DNA from: Epithemia pelagica
Lineage: Eukaryota; Bacillariophyta; Bacillariophyceae; Surirellales; Surirellaceae
Assembly (NCBI GenBank): GCA_946965045.2
Contig: OX337240.1
Span: 2,852,001-2,916,000 of the forward strand
Length of the DNA stretch: 64,000 nucleotides
Direction of reading: 5' to 3'
Position numbers and translations under genes: made by a program
Notes under the pieces: model-generated
Database searches by the model: none
Told to the model about the DNA's origin: nothing
The model's input: only the letters and a program-made list of their open reading frames with translations
Part shown: positions 12,134 to 22,101 of the stretch, piece after piece
Layout: each line of letters begins with the position of its first letter
Numbering within the stretch: the first letter of the stretch is position 1

Positions 12134-12676
12134 ATGTCGATTCCAACACGTTCTACTGCCACCTTGGTAGCTCGCCTTCACGAGTTGCAACAGGAGGAGG
12201 AGGAAATACGGACGGAACTCCAACACCGAGCTGCCGAAGAAAACGAGCGCCAGGAAGACGACAATACAAAAATCGGTACCGGTCTTTTATTTTTAGGGTG
12301 CGTATTTCTGTTTCTTGGATGCATGTTTTTGTTTGATTCAGCCATGTTGGCCATTGGTGATATTCTGTTCTTGTCTGGATTGACCTTGACGATCGGTGTT
12401 TCAAGGACAATTGGCTTCTTTTCAAGACCCGATCGATTACGTGGGATTGTCGCATTTTTTGGGGGTATTGTGCTTGTAATGATTCGGTGGCCTATCTTCG
12501 GAATGATGTGCCAGTTCTACGGCCTTATTTATCTCTTTGGACAATTCTTCCCGATTGCCACTGAATCAATGAAGGATACTCCTGTCATCGGTGAGTTTTT
12601 CCGTCTCCCAGCTGTTGAGCAATTCGTCGCAAGCTTCTCCGGTGGAGGTCCATCAAGTCGGCGTGCTCCTGTTTAA
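12134..12676 (+). CDS. Got1-family vesicle transport protein
   Basis: 180 residues. Got1/Sft2-type proteins are small four-helix membrane proteins that help ER-Golgi and endosome-Golgi vesicle traffic. Here a charged coiled stretch (residues 10-45, [15 protein letters not shown]) precedes four hydrophobic helices from about 47 to 150. The core has the family look: [15 protein letters not shown], then [16 protein letters not shown], then [19 protein letters not shown], then FFP and [10 protein letters not shown]. The length fits the family plus the extra N-terminal coil. The ATG at 12134 is the first in frame and no intron is needed. The gene begins 118 bases beyond the retrotransposon, so its upstream region may have been displaced by that insertion. 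Confidence 0.8.
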   Translation: MSIPTRSTATLVARLHELQQEEEEIRTELQHRAAEENERQEDDNTKIGTGLLFLGCVFLFLGCMFLFDSAMLAIGDILFLSGLTLTIGVSRTIGFFSRPDRLRGIVAFFGGIVLVMIRWPIFGMMCQFYGLIYLFGQFFPIATESMKDTPVIGEFFRLPAVEQFVASFSGGGPSSRRAPV

Positions 12677-12825
12677 AAGAAAGGAACGATTGATTCATTT
12701 TGAGATTCTGCCTGTAGTAAGAAATAGTCTCCAGGCCATGTTATCACAAACTTCGGTTGAGATGTTTCAACTTAACATTTTACAATGTTACACAAACAGC
12801 CGGAATCAATAGAATTACAATGAAC

Positions 12826-14931
12826 TTAGATGCTTTCTTGCATCAGTCGATCTATCAATTCCGCCTTGTTGCCCGAAACTTTTAAACCACGCTTCCGGAG
12901 CATATCTTTGAGTACTGGAACGGTATGTTTGCTTAGCGTGGCTGTTTCCATTCCAGCAGATGCGGAGGTGGGAGGATGGCTTTCAGTGGGCGAACGGCCG
13001 TGTTTCGAGCTTTTCTTCGACGTCTGTGCATAATTTTCAGTTGTGTCTCTTACGTCGTCAACATGTGCGACAATTTCGTCTAGAATTCTTGATTGAGGGG
13101 GGTCAACGCCGTTATCAGCAACGTCGTTCGACTGGAAGGGTATGGTTGCCTCCTTTGATAAAAGACCAGAGAATAAATCCTCGTCTTCTGTTGTAGCCGA
13201 CGAAACTTTTGCTTTCGGTGGTCGTTCCGCAGAACGCAGTGACTCTTCGTTTGGTTTTTTAGGTGTCCTGACTTCGGCCTCTAGCTGTTCAAAGAAATCG
13301 TCGTTGTCAGGAATACTATCGTGAACCGGGGCCACAGAACCCAGTTCGGCTTCGAGCGAAGCAAAGAAATCCTCGTCGTTCCTTTTTCCGCCGTTTTTGT
13401 TATTTCTTCGCACTGAGCTGTTCTCTTGCCCCTTCAAGTCAGAGAGAAGTGAATCAAAGAAATCATCATCGCTCTGTTCGACGTTGTCACTTGGTTTTCC
13501 GTCCTTCGACAACTCTCCCATCAACGACGTGAAGAAATCGTCGTCATCGCTGCCGTTGGAGGACTTCGATTTTTCTGAGGAGGAAGAGGGAGATGAAACG
13601 AAAGCGCTCCAGTCATCATTTTCCTCAATCGCTGCTGTTGCCTGTCTATTATCCCTTTTATTGTTACGAGGTCCATCGAATCTACGCTCTCTGTTCTGGC
13701 GAGGTTGTGGGGCAGAATTCCTACCCCATTTGCGCTCAGTACTACCAATGGCCCAATCCCCGCCTTGGTCTCTACGCGAAGCTGCATTCATACCAACTTG
13801 CCCGTCTGTCACATCATCAGCTCCTCTAGACCGCTGCTGATCTTGATACCAGTTCCAATTTCTTCTTTCGTCGTTGGTTCTCCCAGAATTTCTATCTCTC
13901 CGGAAGTTTCTCTCATTTCGATCCTGTCGACGATTTCGCGGTCCATTTCCTACCATGAAACTTCTGCGTAGATCACTTGAGCCTCTCCTGTCATTCCCGA
14001 ACTGGTTCCTTCTATCATTCCTTTCAAAGTCACTACGAGTGACTGGTTGGCTTGGACCAGATAAGCCCTTTAAAATCTCCATACTTGACAGTTTTCTGAC
14101 ATCTTTGGGATCCATCCATTCTTCGTACATTGAGCCATACGTGTAAAACCGAACAAGAATCTTTCCATCCTTAAGTCGTCTAACAATACCATCTTCATTG
14201 AAGAATTTACCTCTTGCAGTGACTTTGATCATATTGTCAACTTCAAGTCCAAGGTATGCCTTGATAGCATCAGCGTCCAACTTCGGCTTGCGGTCCGGAG
14301 TATCCAGAATCACTCCACCAAAGTCTTCTTCGTCCTCAGTTTCGTCGTCGTCTTCGTACTCTTCCAGACCGAAATCTTCGATTTCCAACTCATTGAGTGG
14401 ACATGGAGCAGGGGGTAGTTTTTTGTGTCCTTTCTGATTCACCGTGCCCATCCAGCTACGGCATAAGTCGAGTGACTGTATCGTCTCATAAACATCTGAA
14501 CAAAGTCTCAACTTTGCAAACACGTAGCCTTGATATTTCACTTTCTTTTCAGTGACCATACGGTTTGCGCCGTGAGATCTGGTTTTCTTCTCTGTTGGAA
14601 CGGCAAATTTGATGGCATCGGGCAGATCTGCACAAGCGTCTCGGCATTGCTTTAGAAGGTCCATCTCTAACCCAGCAACACAGTTGATCAAATACCAATT
14701 CGGCTCAAGGTCATCTTCAATCTCTAGTCGGTCCCAAAGCTTTGCTCGCAACTCAATACGCGGAGATGCCTCTCTTCGACGTCGGAGTGTTGATGGCCTC
14801 TGGTGAAGGGCGTCATGATGGCGACCAGAGTTCTCATATACGTGCGTTGCTACTCCGACAGAGTTGAATGCCTGAGCAAACAGCATATCATGTATTAACA
14901 AACATGGAAGATAAAGAAAATTGCCTCTCAT
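12826..14931 (-). CDS. Plastid NusG-like protein with KOW and SAP domains
   Basis: 701 residues. The leader (MRGNFLYLPCLLIHDMLFAQ then AFNSVG) fits a signal peptide with an A-F cleavage junction, so import into the plastid is likely. Residues about 78-175 look like a NusG N-terminal domain (NWYLINCVAGLEMDLLKQC ... YQGYVFAKLRL); 231-280 is a KOW-type segment (DNMIKVTARGKFFNEDGIV); the last 35 residues form a SAP nucleic-acid-binding motif (TVPVLKDMLRKRGLKVSGNK). NusG-type proteins ride on RNA polymerase and couple transcription to other steps, and KOW/SAP proteins are also found in plant plastid transcription complexes. Between KOW and SAP lies an Arg/Asn-rich region, then five copies of a short acidic motif DDDFF-x-SL (about 475-620). 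The frame is intact, with no intron. Confidence 0.7.
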   Translation of the reverse strand: MRGNFLYLPCLLIHDMLFAQAFNSVGVATHVYENSGRHHDALHQRPSTLRRRREASPRIELRAKLWDRLEIEDDLEPNWYLINCVAGLEMDLLKQCRDACADLPDAIKFAVPTEKKTRSHGANRMVTEKKVKYQGYVFAKLRLCSDVYETIQSLDLCRSWMGTVNQKGHKKLPPAPCPLNELEIEDFGLEEYEDDDETEDEEDFGGVILDTPDRKPKLDADAIKAYLGLEVDNMIKVTARGKFFNEDGIVRRLKDGKILVRFYTYGSMYEEWMDPKDVRKLSSMEILKGLSGPSQPVTRSDFERNDRRNQFGNDRRGSSDLRRSFMVGNGPRNRRQDRNERNFRRDRNSGRTNDERRNWNWYQDQQRSRGADDVTDGQVGMNAASRRDQGGDWAIGSTERKWGRNSAPQPRQNRERRFDGPRNNKRDNRQATAAIEENDDWSAFVSSPSSSSEKSKSSNGSDDDDFFTSLMGELSKDGKPSDNVEQSDDDFFDSLLSDLKGQENSSVRRNNKNGGKRNDEDFFASLEAELGSVAPVHDSIPDNDDFFEQLEAEVRTPKKPNEESLRSAERPPKAKVSSATTEDEDLFSGLLSKEATIPFQSNDVADNGVDPPQSRILDEIVAHVDDVRDTTENYAQTSKKSSKHGRSPTESHPPTSASAGMETATLSKHTVPVLKDMLRKRGLKVSGNKAELIDRLMQESI

Positions 14932-15069
14932 GAGTTTTGGCTTATATGAGAATGCGTTGTCCTTTTTTCTTTCAGCTGATATGATGTTTCTTAACTTTCT
15001 TTGATGGATTGATGGATGTGGTTTTTGCAGATGGACAGTGGACGCAGCAACGTCCAGGCGACTTCTCGC

Positions 15070-15107
15070 TTACTCCTACTCCTACTACCTCTAGGAGTAG
15101 TAGCTAG
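15070..15107. repeat. Short intergenic inverted repeat
   Basis: CTACTCCTACTACCTCTAGGAGTAGTAG can fold on itself through CTACTCCTA/TAGGAGTAG. Related short motifs recur in other intergenic gaps near 21611-21635 and 44042-44066. Confidence 0.35.
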
Positions 15108-15110
15108 TCT

Positions 15111-16522
15111 ATGACAATACCGGCCCTACTCCTACCGATAGTTGCCCGATGTCTTGGATTCGCAAGCCGCGACCAAAATATTAGACTAGATGACGAGTTG
15201 ATCTCGTTACCGGAAGATGGAGTCTCAGATGGAGTCTTGTTACCGGAAGCAGATGAACCGATGCAGCCTCTCGCATTCTCTGCTCCACCACCACCAGGAG
15301 GAGGAATGCAACCCACCCGGACACGAACGATTCAGGGTTGGCGAGAAACAGCCGAGCTCTAGAAGCATCACCACCCCACTGGCAGGTAGCGGACTGGCCT
15401 CCACTGCCATTTGATACAAGTCCGGATCATGCCATTGTGACATCGGTGGTGGTGCACCAGGACCCTGCTGCCGACCACAACCACAACAACAAGACGAGTG
15501 GCACAGCAATAGTCGTTGTACTGTCGAGATAGCAAAATGAATCCAATACCATGGTTCATTTCTTACAAGTGGAGAATGATACTGCTATGGGTGATACTAC
15601 GAACCAGAATGCGCACTGGCGCATCGGACCAAGCATGAACCAAAACGAACGGGTATTTTTTGCGGCTGTGGTCTGTCGTGGGTATCTGTACGCCATTGGT
15701 GGAATCCAACGCAATTCCTACCCCACGGAGTACTACGATACCATGGAACGCATTAACATTCAAGAGTTGCTTGGTTCCTCCTCGAATACAAACAATCCAC
15801 GCGGCTGGACGACGTTGGCGTGTCGCTTGTGGAACAAACGATGCGGCTGCTCGGCGTTTGTGGTACAGGAACGATTTATCGTGGTGGCGGGCGGTTCCAA
15901 TCATGAGAGGAAGAGTCTGGCATCGATTGAGATTTTGGATACTGGTGTGGCGGCATCTGGCGGTGTCGTCGTTCTGGCTGGACCACCCATGACTGTGGGT
16001 CGAGCACATTTTGCCATGACAGTGATTGGGTCACGGCTCTATGCCGTCAGTGGCATGGGACCGGAAGAGGAGTTGTTGAGCTCGGTGGAGTACCTGGAAT
16101 TGGAGGATTGGGTAGAACGACAAGGACCGCAACGCAGCAGCATAACACCCCCCTCCCACAAGGTATCCTCCATTTGGACAAACTCCTGGCGGATCCACCC
16201 ACAGTTGGTTCTGGACACTCCTCGCAATTTCTTTGGAATGGTCCGAGTAGGATCGTGTCTCGTGGTGGCTGGTGGGAACGACCAGGAAGGGAACCGGTTG
16301 CGTGCGGGGCAAGTTCTCAACACAGTAGACAACGTTTCATGGCAGCTGCCAGAAATGATTCAGGAACGGGATGGTTGTACGTTGGTGGCGGCCCATTCCA
16401 CCACTGGCATTGTCGCAATTGGTGGTTCCGACGGTGGAACCTGTGAACGACTGCCATTGGTGGACCAAAAATCGGTCTGTTTTGCTCGTTGCATGGCACT
16501 CGGGAGGGCCCCCACTTTTTGA
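15111..16522 (+). pseudogene. Kelch-repeat protein, 5' part interrupted
   Basis: The clear part is 15551-16522 (323 residues), with kelch-blade signatures: FFAAVVCRGYLYAIGGI, RFIVVAGGSN, AHFAMTVIGSRLYAVSGMG, CLVVAGGNDQEGNR and GIVAIGGSDGG. That makes five or so blades of a beta-propeller, used in protein binding. The same frame continues upstream to about 15390 with more kelch-like sequence (WPPLPFDTSPDHAIVTSVVV) but a TAG at 15530 breaks it. A first exon could be 15111-15336, joined by a 53-base intron (15337-15389, GT...AG) that keeps the frame; this is a guess. If the ATG at 15551 is used instead, a shorter propeller with fewer blades results. No other domain is seen. Confidence 0.55.
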
Positions 16523-17045
16523 AGAGAAACCACAGTATTTGTGTCTGCGTCGGTCCCATGAAAGAGTTTGGCAATGGCGCGGTTTGGAGAACCTCGTAGG
16601 TAGATTGGTCCAGAGGTAGGTAGTCTCCTTTTCTCCAAGTACGACGAATCGGTCCTTGCGCTTCTGTGTGTCATGGTATGTGCTGCTTGGAAAGATGTGT
16701 CTATGTGTGCGATCCATCCGTACCAACGAGTTTATTCTTATCTACCTACACGACGGTGGAGACCGTACAGCTGAGTTTGTTCCTCCTTCTCTCTCTCTCT
16801 CCTGTCTCTGGAGCAACCGGCTGGACAGGAGAAATTGTAGATCTATACCGACGATTCGACCCGACCGCAGCATCTACAAGTGACTCTGGACATGGAGCGC
16901 CTTGTGTGGTGTTTTGTTGTGGGAATTCACCACACTGGACACACGGTTCTCGAATCGAGCGTCGACCGACACCACATCCTGTGGGCGTTTGTCATGGGCT
17001 GCAAGAGTCTCCACTCGTAGCGACAGGGTTCTGTCGTCGTTTTCG
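16523..17045. other. Convergent intergenic gap, no gene seen
   Basis: The gap lies between the 3' ends of two genes on opposite strands. Contains a short TCTCTCTCTC run near 16790. No structural RNA or repeat is recognised. Confidence 0.4.
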
Positions 17046-20000
17046 TCATGTCCGTTGCCCACCTGCGGTGCTGCTGCTACTGCTCGTCGAGCGCGCCGTG
17101 TTAGTGGACGACCGCTGATTGTGGTACGTTGTTCGATAATACAAGCCAGCCTTGAGGGTTGGTCCTCCGGCCAGCATGGTCGCCATCATGTGCCAATTGG
17201 TCGGGGAGGCATGTCGTGAGGTTGCATGGGAGGATGATGCCTTGCCACCGCCGCCCAAGGCCATGGTCAAGGACGAAGAGGACCACAAATCAATGCGGGC
17301 GTCGCTTAAAATGTCATCCACCAGAGATAACACGACGCGGGCAATCAAGGTAGCCACTTGCAATCGAATGGAATCGCCACCCAAAAAGACACGTTCATGC
17401 CACTTGTCCAAAAACTTGAGTGATTCGGCCAAATCGGTGGCCGTGGCTTGAACGGCGGCTTCAAAGGCTTGTTGCGAACGAGCGAAATCGTTTTCGTCGT
17501 CCGTGCCGTGAGGAGGATGGTTGTCGCGAGGGTCGTACGAATACGATGCCCCCTGATGCGACCAACGATAATCACCACTGCCGCCGTTGCTGTAGCTCGA
17601 AGAGGATGATGGTTGTGAATGATACTGACTGGATTGTTGCAATCGCTTCATGACATCCTCTTCTGTGATTGGTTTCAAGGCCAATTCCAATTTGTAGCCC
17701 AACAGTTGGAACTCCAATCCTTGCAAGAAATCATCAATGACAGCCGTTATCACTGTCACCAAATTGCCAATCAAGGCCCGTTGCCAAACCAAGGGGAAGA
17801 GCTTGAGCAAGGGCATGGCGACTTGGCATTGACTCAACAATGTTTCGACTACCGCGTATCGTTGGACGGATTCTGCGGCTGTCATGGTTGGTAGTTTCTG
17901 CTTCTTTTGTTTTCGGCTCTTGGACGACGACGAGGAAGACGGTTGTTGTTTCGAAATGGCATTTTCAAATGCCTGACGGGCATAGGAGTCCGCGTTGGAA
18001 TAGAGGCCCGTCGAAGCATGTCCGGAATGGGCCGACGAGGGTCCACTCATAATGGGTGGTTGTTCTGCCTTGATTCCTACATCGGCATGTCCCAAAATAT
18101 TAATTCCATGCAATCCACCCGCCACGCCTCGGGCCAACCCCGCCATGACTTGAAAACAAATTGCCTTGTAGGCCAAATCTTCAATGGTTTGACCCAGTTT
18201 TTCACCCAGCCCTTGAATCCGCAACCATCGACTTCCTCCATCGCCATTGCGATACAATGGTTGCGAGGATGGCAAGGGTTGGGGTCCTCCGTTGGTGCGT
18301 GTCCGACGGCGACGGCGTTCTTCCAAGGACAACCATTCGTCATCATCGTCCAACTCATCGTCCAAATCATCACTGCTCGTTTCGACCAAGTCTCCATTTC
18401 TCCACAAATCCGTATGATTCATTTTCACCAATCGCTCCGAATGAACCAGAACCGAAATGTATTCTTCCACCAAATCATCCGAGGGAAAGTTGAATTCCCG
18501 TTTGGGAGTAATGGATTCAAACAATGACGACGACGACGAGGCGGAAGTAGCTTCCTGTTCCGTGGCTTCATGACGTGCGGTGGACAGTTCGTGGTAGGTG
18601 GAGGCCGTCGTGTAGTTCCACAAGGGATGTAGCAGGTTCAAAATCAAATCCTTTTCCGTCGCCAAATCAGCCATTTGCTGTGACTTTTGGGCCATGAGTC
18701 GATCAATTTCTTTTAACCGAGCCTGTTTCTCCTGTTCCTCGTCCCACTGTTGCTTCTTTTGCTGCAAAATAGTGTCGGCGGATTCGTTGACCTTACTTGT
18801 GGTGGTTTCCTTCTCGGAACGTTTCGAAATCTCCTCCACCTTTGTTTCACTCCCCTCTGTCTTGCTCGTTTGTTTGGACGTGTCGTCGTCATCCTCGTTC
18901 TCGGCAAATTGTACTTCGTCGAGACCAATGGTAGTACGATCACGCGTACTACTACTACTGGGTCGCAACCAGGCGGTCCACCGGGGTCGTCGTCGTTCTT
19001 GTTTGAGTCGTTCTTCTTCTTCCACTCGTGCCACAGTTTCTCGTGCTCGAGCAATGGCTTGCAAGCGTCGTTGTTCGGGTGTCGTCGTCGTCGTCGGTGC
19101 CGTCACAAGGACCAATTCCTCCCCATCCTCCTGCGCTTCGTCGTTTGTCGTGATAGTAGTAGTGGTCAATGACGACGACGTGACGGTGGACTCTTCTGGT
19201 GGTCCTCTGCCATGTGGTGGTTTGCCGCTGAGTACCCCATGCAGACCGGTCCAATGCGCCACGGTTTTGCGCAAGGGCCGTAAGGCAATGGACGGTTTCC
19301 AAAGGTAGTGTTGAATGGGTCCTGGAGCCAAGAGCGCATCCACCCACATCCAGGCGCCGGATGACGTATAGGGTGTCATACTGACCTTGACTGTATGAGT
19401 AGTGGTTGGGGTGTCTGGGGTGGCCAGGACCGAGGAAGAAGAGGAGGTGACGGTGGATGTGGCAGTAGTGGGTGTCTCGGTCGACTTGGTACTACTACTG
19501 CTGCTACTACTGGCTGTATCTGGTTCGATCGACATGGTCGGTTTCTCCCATTCGTTCTTGGGTGGACGGAGATTGTCGCCGGTGTCCTCCTTCTCCTGGG
19601 ACTGCACCATCGAGGTACCTTGAATTACGGGTTGGGTAGAAGCCGAGGCTTGTCTTGTATGGGCGGCGCTGCTAGTCTTCTTCTTTTTCTTCGTTTTGGA
19701 CGACGAAGCTGTTGTTGTTGTGTTTGGGGGTTTTGCATGGGTTTGTTGTTGTTCTTCTTTTTGTTGTTGTTGTTGGGGTGGTGATTCCAAAGCATCCGTC
19801 ATTGGCTTTCTACTCGAGTCCTTCTTCTTCTTTTTTTTGGTTGTGGTTGTTGTTTCGTGTTCAAGGTCCTTTGTTGGTTCCAATCGTAACACCTGGTCAT
19901 TCTGGTTCGACCATTCTGGATTCTCCTCATCCTTGTGGTTGTCCTCGTCGGAATCAGTATCATCATCATCATTCTCATTCAGGAGCTCCCTGGTCTGCCA

Positions 20001-21248
20001 CGTAGGTTGGCGGTCGTCGTCCTGTTCCATGGATACAGAGGTGGTCTCATCCACCACCGCCACATCTGGAGAAGAAGATTCCTTTGGCAAGAGGAGGAGA
20101 TGGTCGGAATCATCCTCCTCATCCTCCTCCTCCTTTTGGTCACGGATATCATTCCTCTCGTCCATTTGACTTGATGTTGTTGTATCCTCCCAACTACTAC
20201 TGGTGTTGGCCGGTGGATTCGTTTCGTCGGGCACACTCGCATCGTCCGGATCGTCGTCCCATCCTGGGGGGTCGTCCACCACCACGACCAGTTGCGGTGG
20301 CACGGTTCCTCGACGACTCGTCGTGGGAATGTGATCCAACCAAGCTTGATTCCACCAAACTTGTTTCCATGAAACGACCGAACTACTACCACCAGAAGGG
20401 TCGTTTGGTGTGGTAGGATCCTCCTCCAACGATTTTGTGGTTGTGGTTGGTTCCATATCCGTCGTCGTTGTCATCCTCGTCGTGCTACTGAACCACGAAC
20501 GTGGATTCCAGAACGACGACGGCGAGGACACCGATGGAGGTGCGGTGGATTCTCGCAAGGGAGGAGGGACCAAGGCCCCTCCACGGTGCGTCGTGCCATT
20601 GGAAAATTCGAGTAACGAGGCTGTATGCCACTCGGTGCGATGCGACCAGAAAGTAGACCACCAGCCTCCCAATGATGGCAGTCGTGTCAAGGAAGAAGGA
20701 GAAGTTGGTTCAGCATCGAGGTTGTCGTGACCGTGTGACAGCAAACCCAAGGGAGTGTGGGTATCATCGGTGTGTTCCGGTGTGGCATCCTTGGACTCCA
20801 TGCCAGGATTTGTCCTCCATGATTCTTCGTCGTCTTCGTCGTCTTCTTCTTCTTGTTTGTCGTTGTCGTCATTATTACCGTCATTGGATCCACCTCCTCC
20901 TCGTAGAGTAAGGATTGTTGGTTGTGGTGCATCCTCCAGTTCCTCGTCCAAGGTGGAACGAAACAAAAAGGACTCCTTCTTTGTCATCTCTCCTCCATGT
21001 TGTTGTGGCGGTTGCTTCGTCTTGTCATCTGAAAGAGCCGTCACTGGCAGTAGCAACAGCAGCACAAAGAGGAGGAGGACTGCCACGAAATAGAGAAGAG
21101 CACGATAGTCTTGGCGTTTGGTGGTCCACACAGTCCCTCGTTTTGGTCTTCTTCTCCTTCCAGTGGACGACGAAGAAAAAGAAGGACCCATCCTTGTGGT
21201 TGTGGATGGTTTCAATTGCTCTATTATTAGATCCTTTTGGAATACCAT
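17046..21248 (-). CDS. Large low-complexity membrane-anchored protein
   Basis: About 1,400 residues from the ATG at 21248 (an ATG further in, near 21191, is possible). A strong hydrophobic segment (YFVAVLLLFVLLLLLPVTAL, about residues 50-70) is a signal anchor or signal peptide, followed by ILTLRGGG, a motif seen after the leader of many diatom proteins. Residues about 120-900 are Ser/Thr/Asp/Glu/Gln-rich and probably disordered, with a Lys/Glu coiled coil near 830-870. The more conserved-looking part is the C-terminal 450 residues, with amphipathic helices (GLGEKLGQTIEDLAYKAICF, LLKLFPLVWQRALIGNLVTV). No known family is recognised. The frame is open over 4.2 kb with no intron, which speaks strongly for a real gene. 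Confidence 0.65.
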   Translation of the reverse strand: MVFQKDLIIEQLKPSTTTRMGPSFSSSSTGRRRRPKRGTVWTTKRQDYRALLYFVAVLLLFVLLLLLPVTALSDDKTKQPPQQHGGEMTKKESFLFRSTLDEELEDAPQPTILTLRGGGGSNDGNNDDNDKQEEEDDEDDEESWRTNPGMESKDATPEHTDDTHTPLGLLSHGHDNLDAEPTSPSSLTRLPSLGGWWSTFWSHRTEWHTASLLEFSNGTTHRGGALVPPPLRESTAPPSVSSPSSFWNPRSWFSSTTRMTTTTDMEPTTTTKSLEEDPTTPNDPSGGSSSVVSWKQVWWNQAWLDHIPTTSRRGTVPPQLVVVVDDPPGWDDDPDDASVPDETNPPANTSSSWEDTTTSSQMDERNDIRDQKEEEDEEDDSDHLLLLPKESSSPDVAVVDETTSVSMEQDDDRQPTWQTRELLNENDDDDTDSDEDNHKDEENPEWSNQNDQVLRLEPTKDLEHETTTTTKKKKKKDSSRKPMTDALESPPQQQQQKEEQQQTHAKPPNTTTTASSSKTKKKKKTSSAAHTRQASASTQPVIQGTSMVQSQEKEDTGDNLRPPKNEWEKPTMSIEPDTASSSSSSSTKSTETPTTATSTVTSSSSSVLATPDTPTTTHTVKVSMTPYTSSGAWMWVDALLAPGPIQHYLWKPSIALRPLRKTVAHWTGLHGVLSGKPPHGRGPPEESTVTSSSLTTTTITTNDEAQEDGEELVLVTAPTTTTTPEQRRLQAIARARETVARVEEEERLKQERRRPRWTAWLRPSSSSTRDRTTIGLDEVQFAENEDDDDTSKQTSKTEGSETKVEEISKRSEKETTTSKVNESADTILQQKKQQWDEEQEKQARLKEIDRLMAQKSQQMADLATEKDLILNLLHPLWNYTTASTYHELSTARHEATEQEATSASSSSSLFESITPKREFNFPSDDLVEEYISVLVHSERLVKMNHTDLWRNGDLVETSSDDLDDELDDDDEWLSLEERRRRRTRTNGGPQPLPSSQPLYRNGDGGSRWLRIQGLGEKLGQTIEDLAYKAICFQVMAGLARGVAGGLHGINILGHADVGIKAEQPPIMSGPSSAHSGHASTGLYSNADSYARQAFENAISKQQPSSSSSSKSRKQKKQKLPTMTAAESVQRYAVVETLLSQCQVAMPLLKLFPLVWQRALIGNLVTVITAVIDDFLQGLEFQLLGYKLELALKPITEEDVMKRLQQSSQYHSQPSSSSSYSNGGSGDYRWSHQGASYSYDPRDNHPPHGTDDENDFARSQQAFEAAVQATATDLAESLKFLDKWHERVFLGGDSIRLQVATLIARVVLSLVDDILSDARIDLWSSSSLTMALGGGGKASSSHATSRHASPTNWHMMATMLAGGPTLKAGLYYRTTYHNQRSSTNTARSTSSSSSTAGGQRT

Positions 21249-22101
21249 CAGAAACACTTAAGAAGAATGGCTGTGGAATCAATTGGGGGGGAAAGAAATA
21301 AACAAGCGCTGCTGTCGATTCTTGTGTTTCATGTGTTGTTCATGGTCTCTCTCTCGTTGGCAATTTGAACTGTTCTTCTCGCGGTTGAAGACTTGGAAGC
21401 TTGTCACTTGTCACAGCATATATATTTTACTGTGGCATATGTGTCATGTGGCATGTGTCGCGCCCTCCTCTCCAACACAATGCGGTGCGGGGAGCGGACG
21501 AAGGTCAGACTACTTCCACGTGTCATCCATAATCGTCAGTCCGTCGTCCCACGCTACCACAATATGCACCGTGTGCGCTCTCTAATACCTCTATACCTAC
21601 TTGTAGTATCGAGTAGCTACTACTCCTAGAGAATAGGACCATTGCCACAACCATGGACTTTGCAAAACAACAATGGACTTCCCAAACGCCTAGGTACCAA
21701 GGTTCGCAACGACTCTCCTACGATTGCGTGTGGACGATCGGCGCATGTCTCATCGTCGTCGTCGTCCTCGCGGGCCCCGGCAATGCCATGGACGACAGGC
21801 TCTCTACTAAGGGGCACCGTACGCAATTATTTGTCGCTCCCACTGGTGTGACTTGAACTCGTGGAATTGAGACAAGGAAATGTCAATTCGTCATTGCCTG
21901 TCTTCTTGAAGGGCGCGTGTTGGCTCCGAGGCGTTCACAGAGGTCTTAGGAAGTGTCGTGTCTTGAGGCCAAGTCCTCGTAATGGTTGATGAACGCTAGG
22001 GGGTGAAAAGATGCAGGAAGTGCATTCCAACGACGACGAGACGACGACTTTTGACCTCAACGAGCCATCAAGTGACCAACATTGCTCTTCCAGAACCGAC
22101 A
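21249..22101. other. Divergent intergenic region
   Basis: This gap separates the starts of two genes that face away from each other, so it should hold both promoters. It has a CTACTACTCCTAG motif at 21611-21635 like those near 15.1 and 44.0 kb. No gene is supported. Confidence 0.4.
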
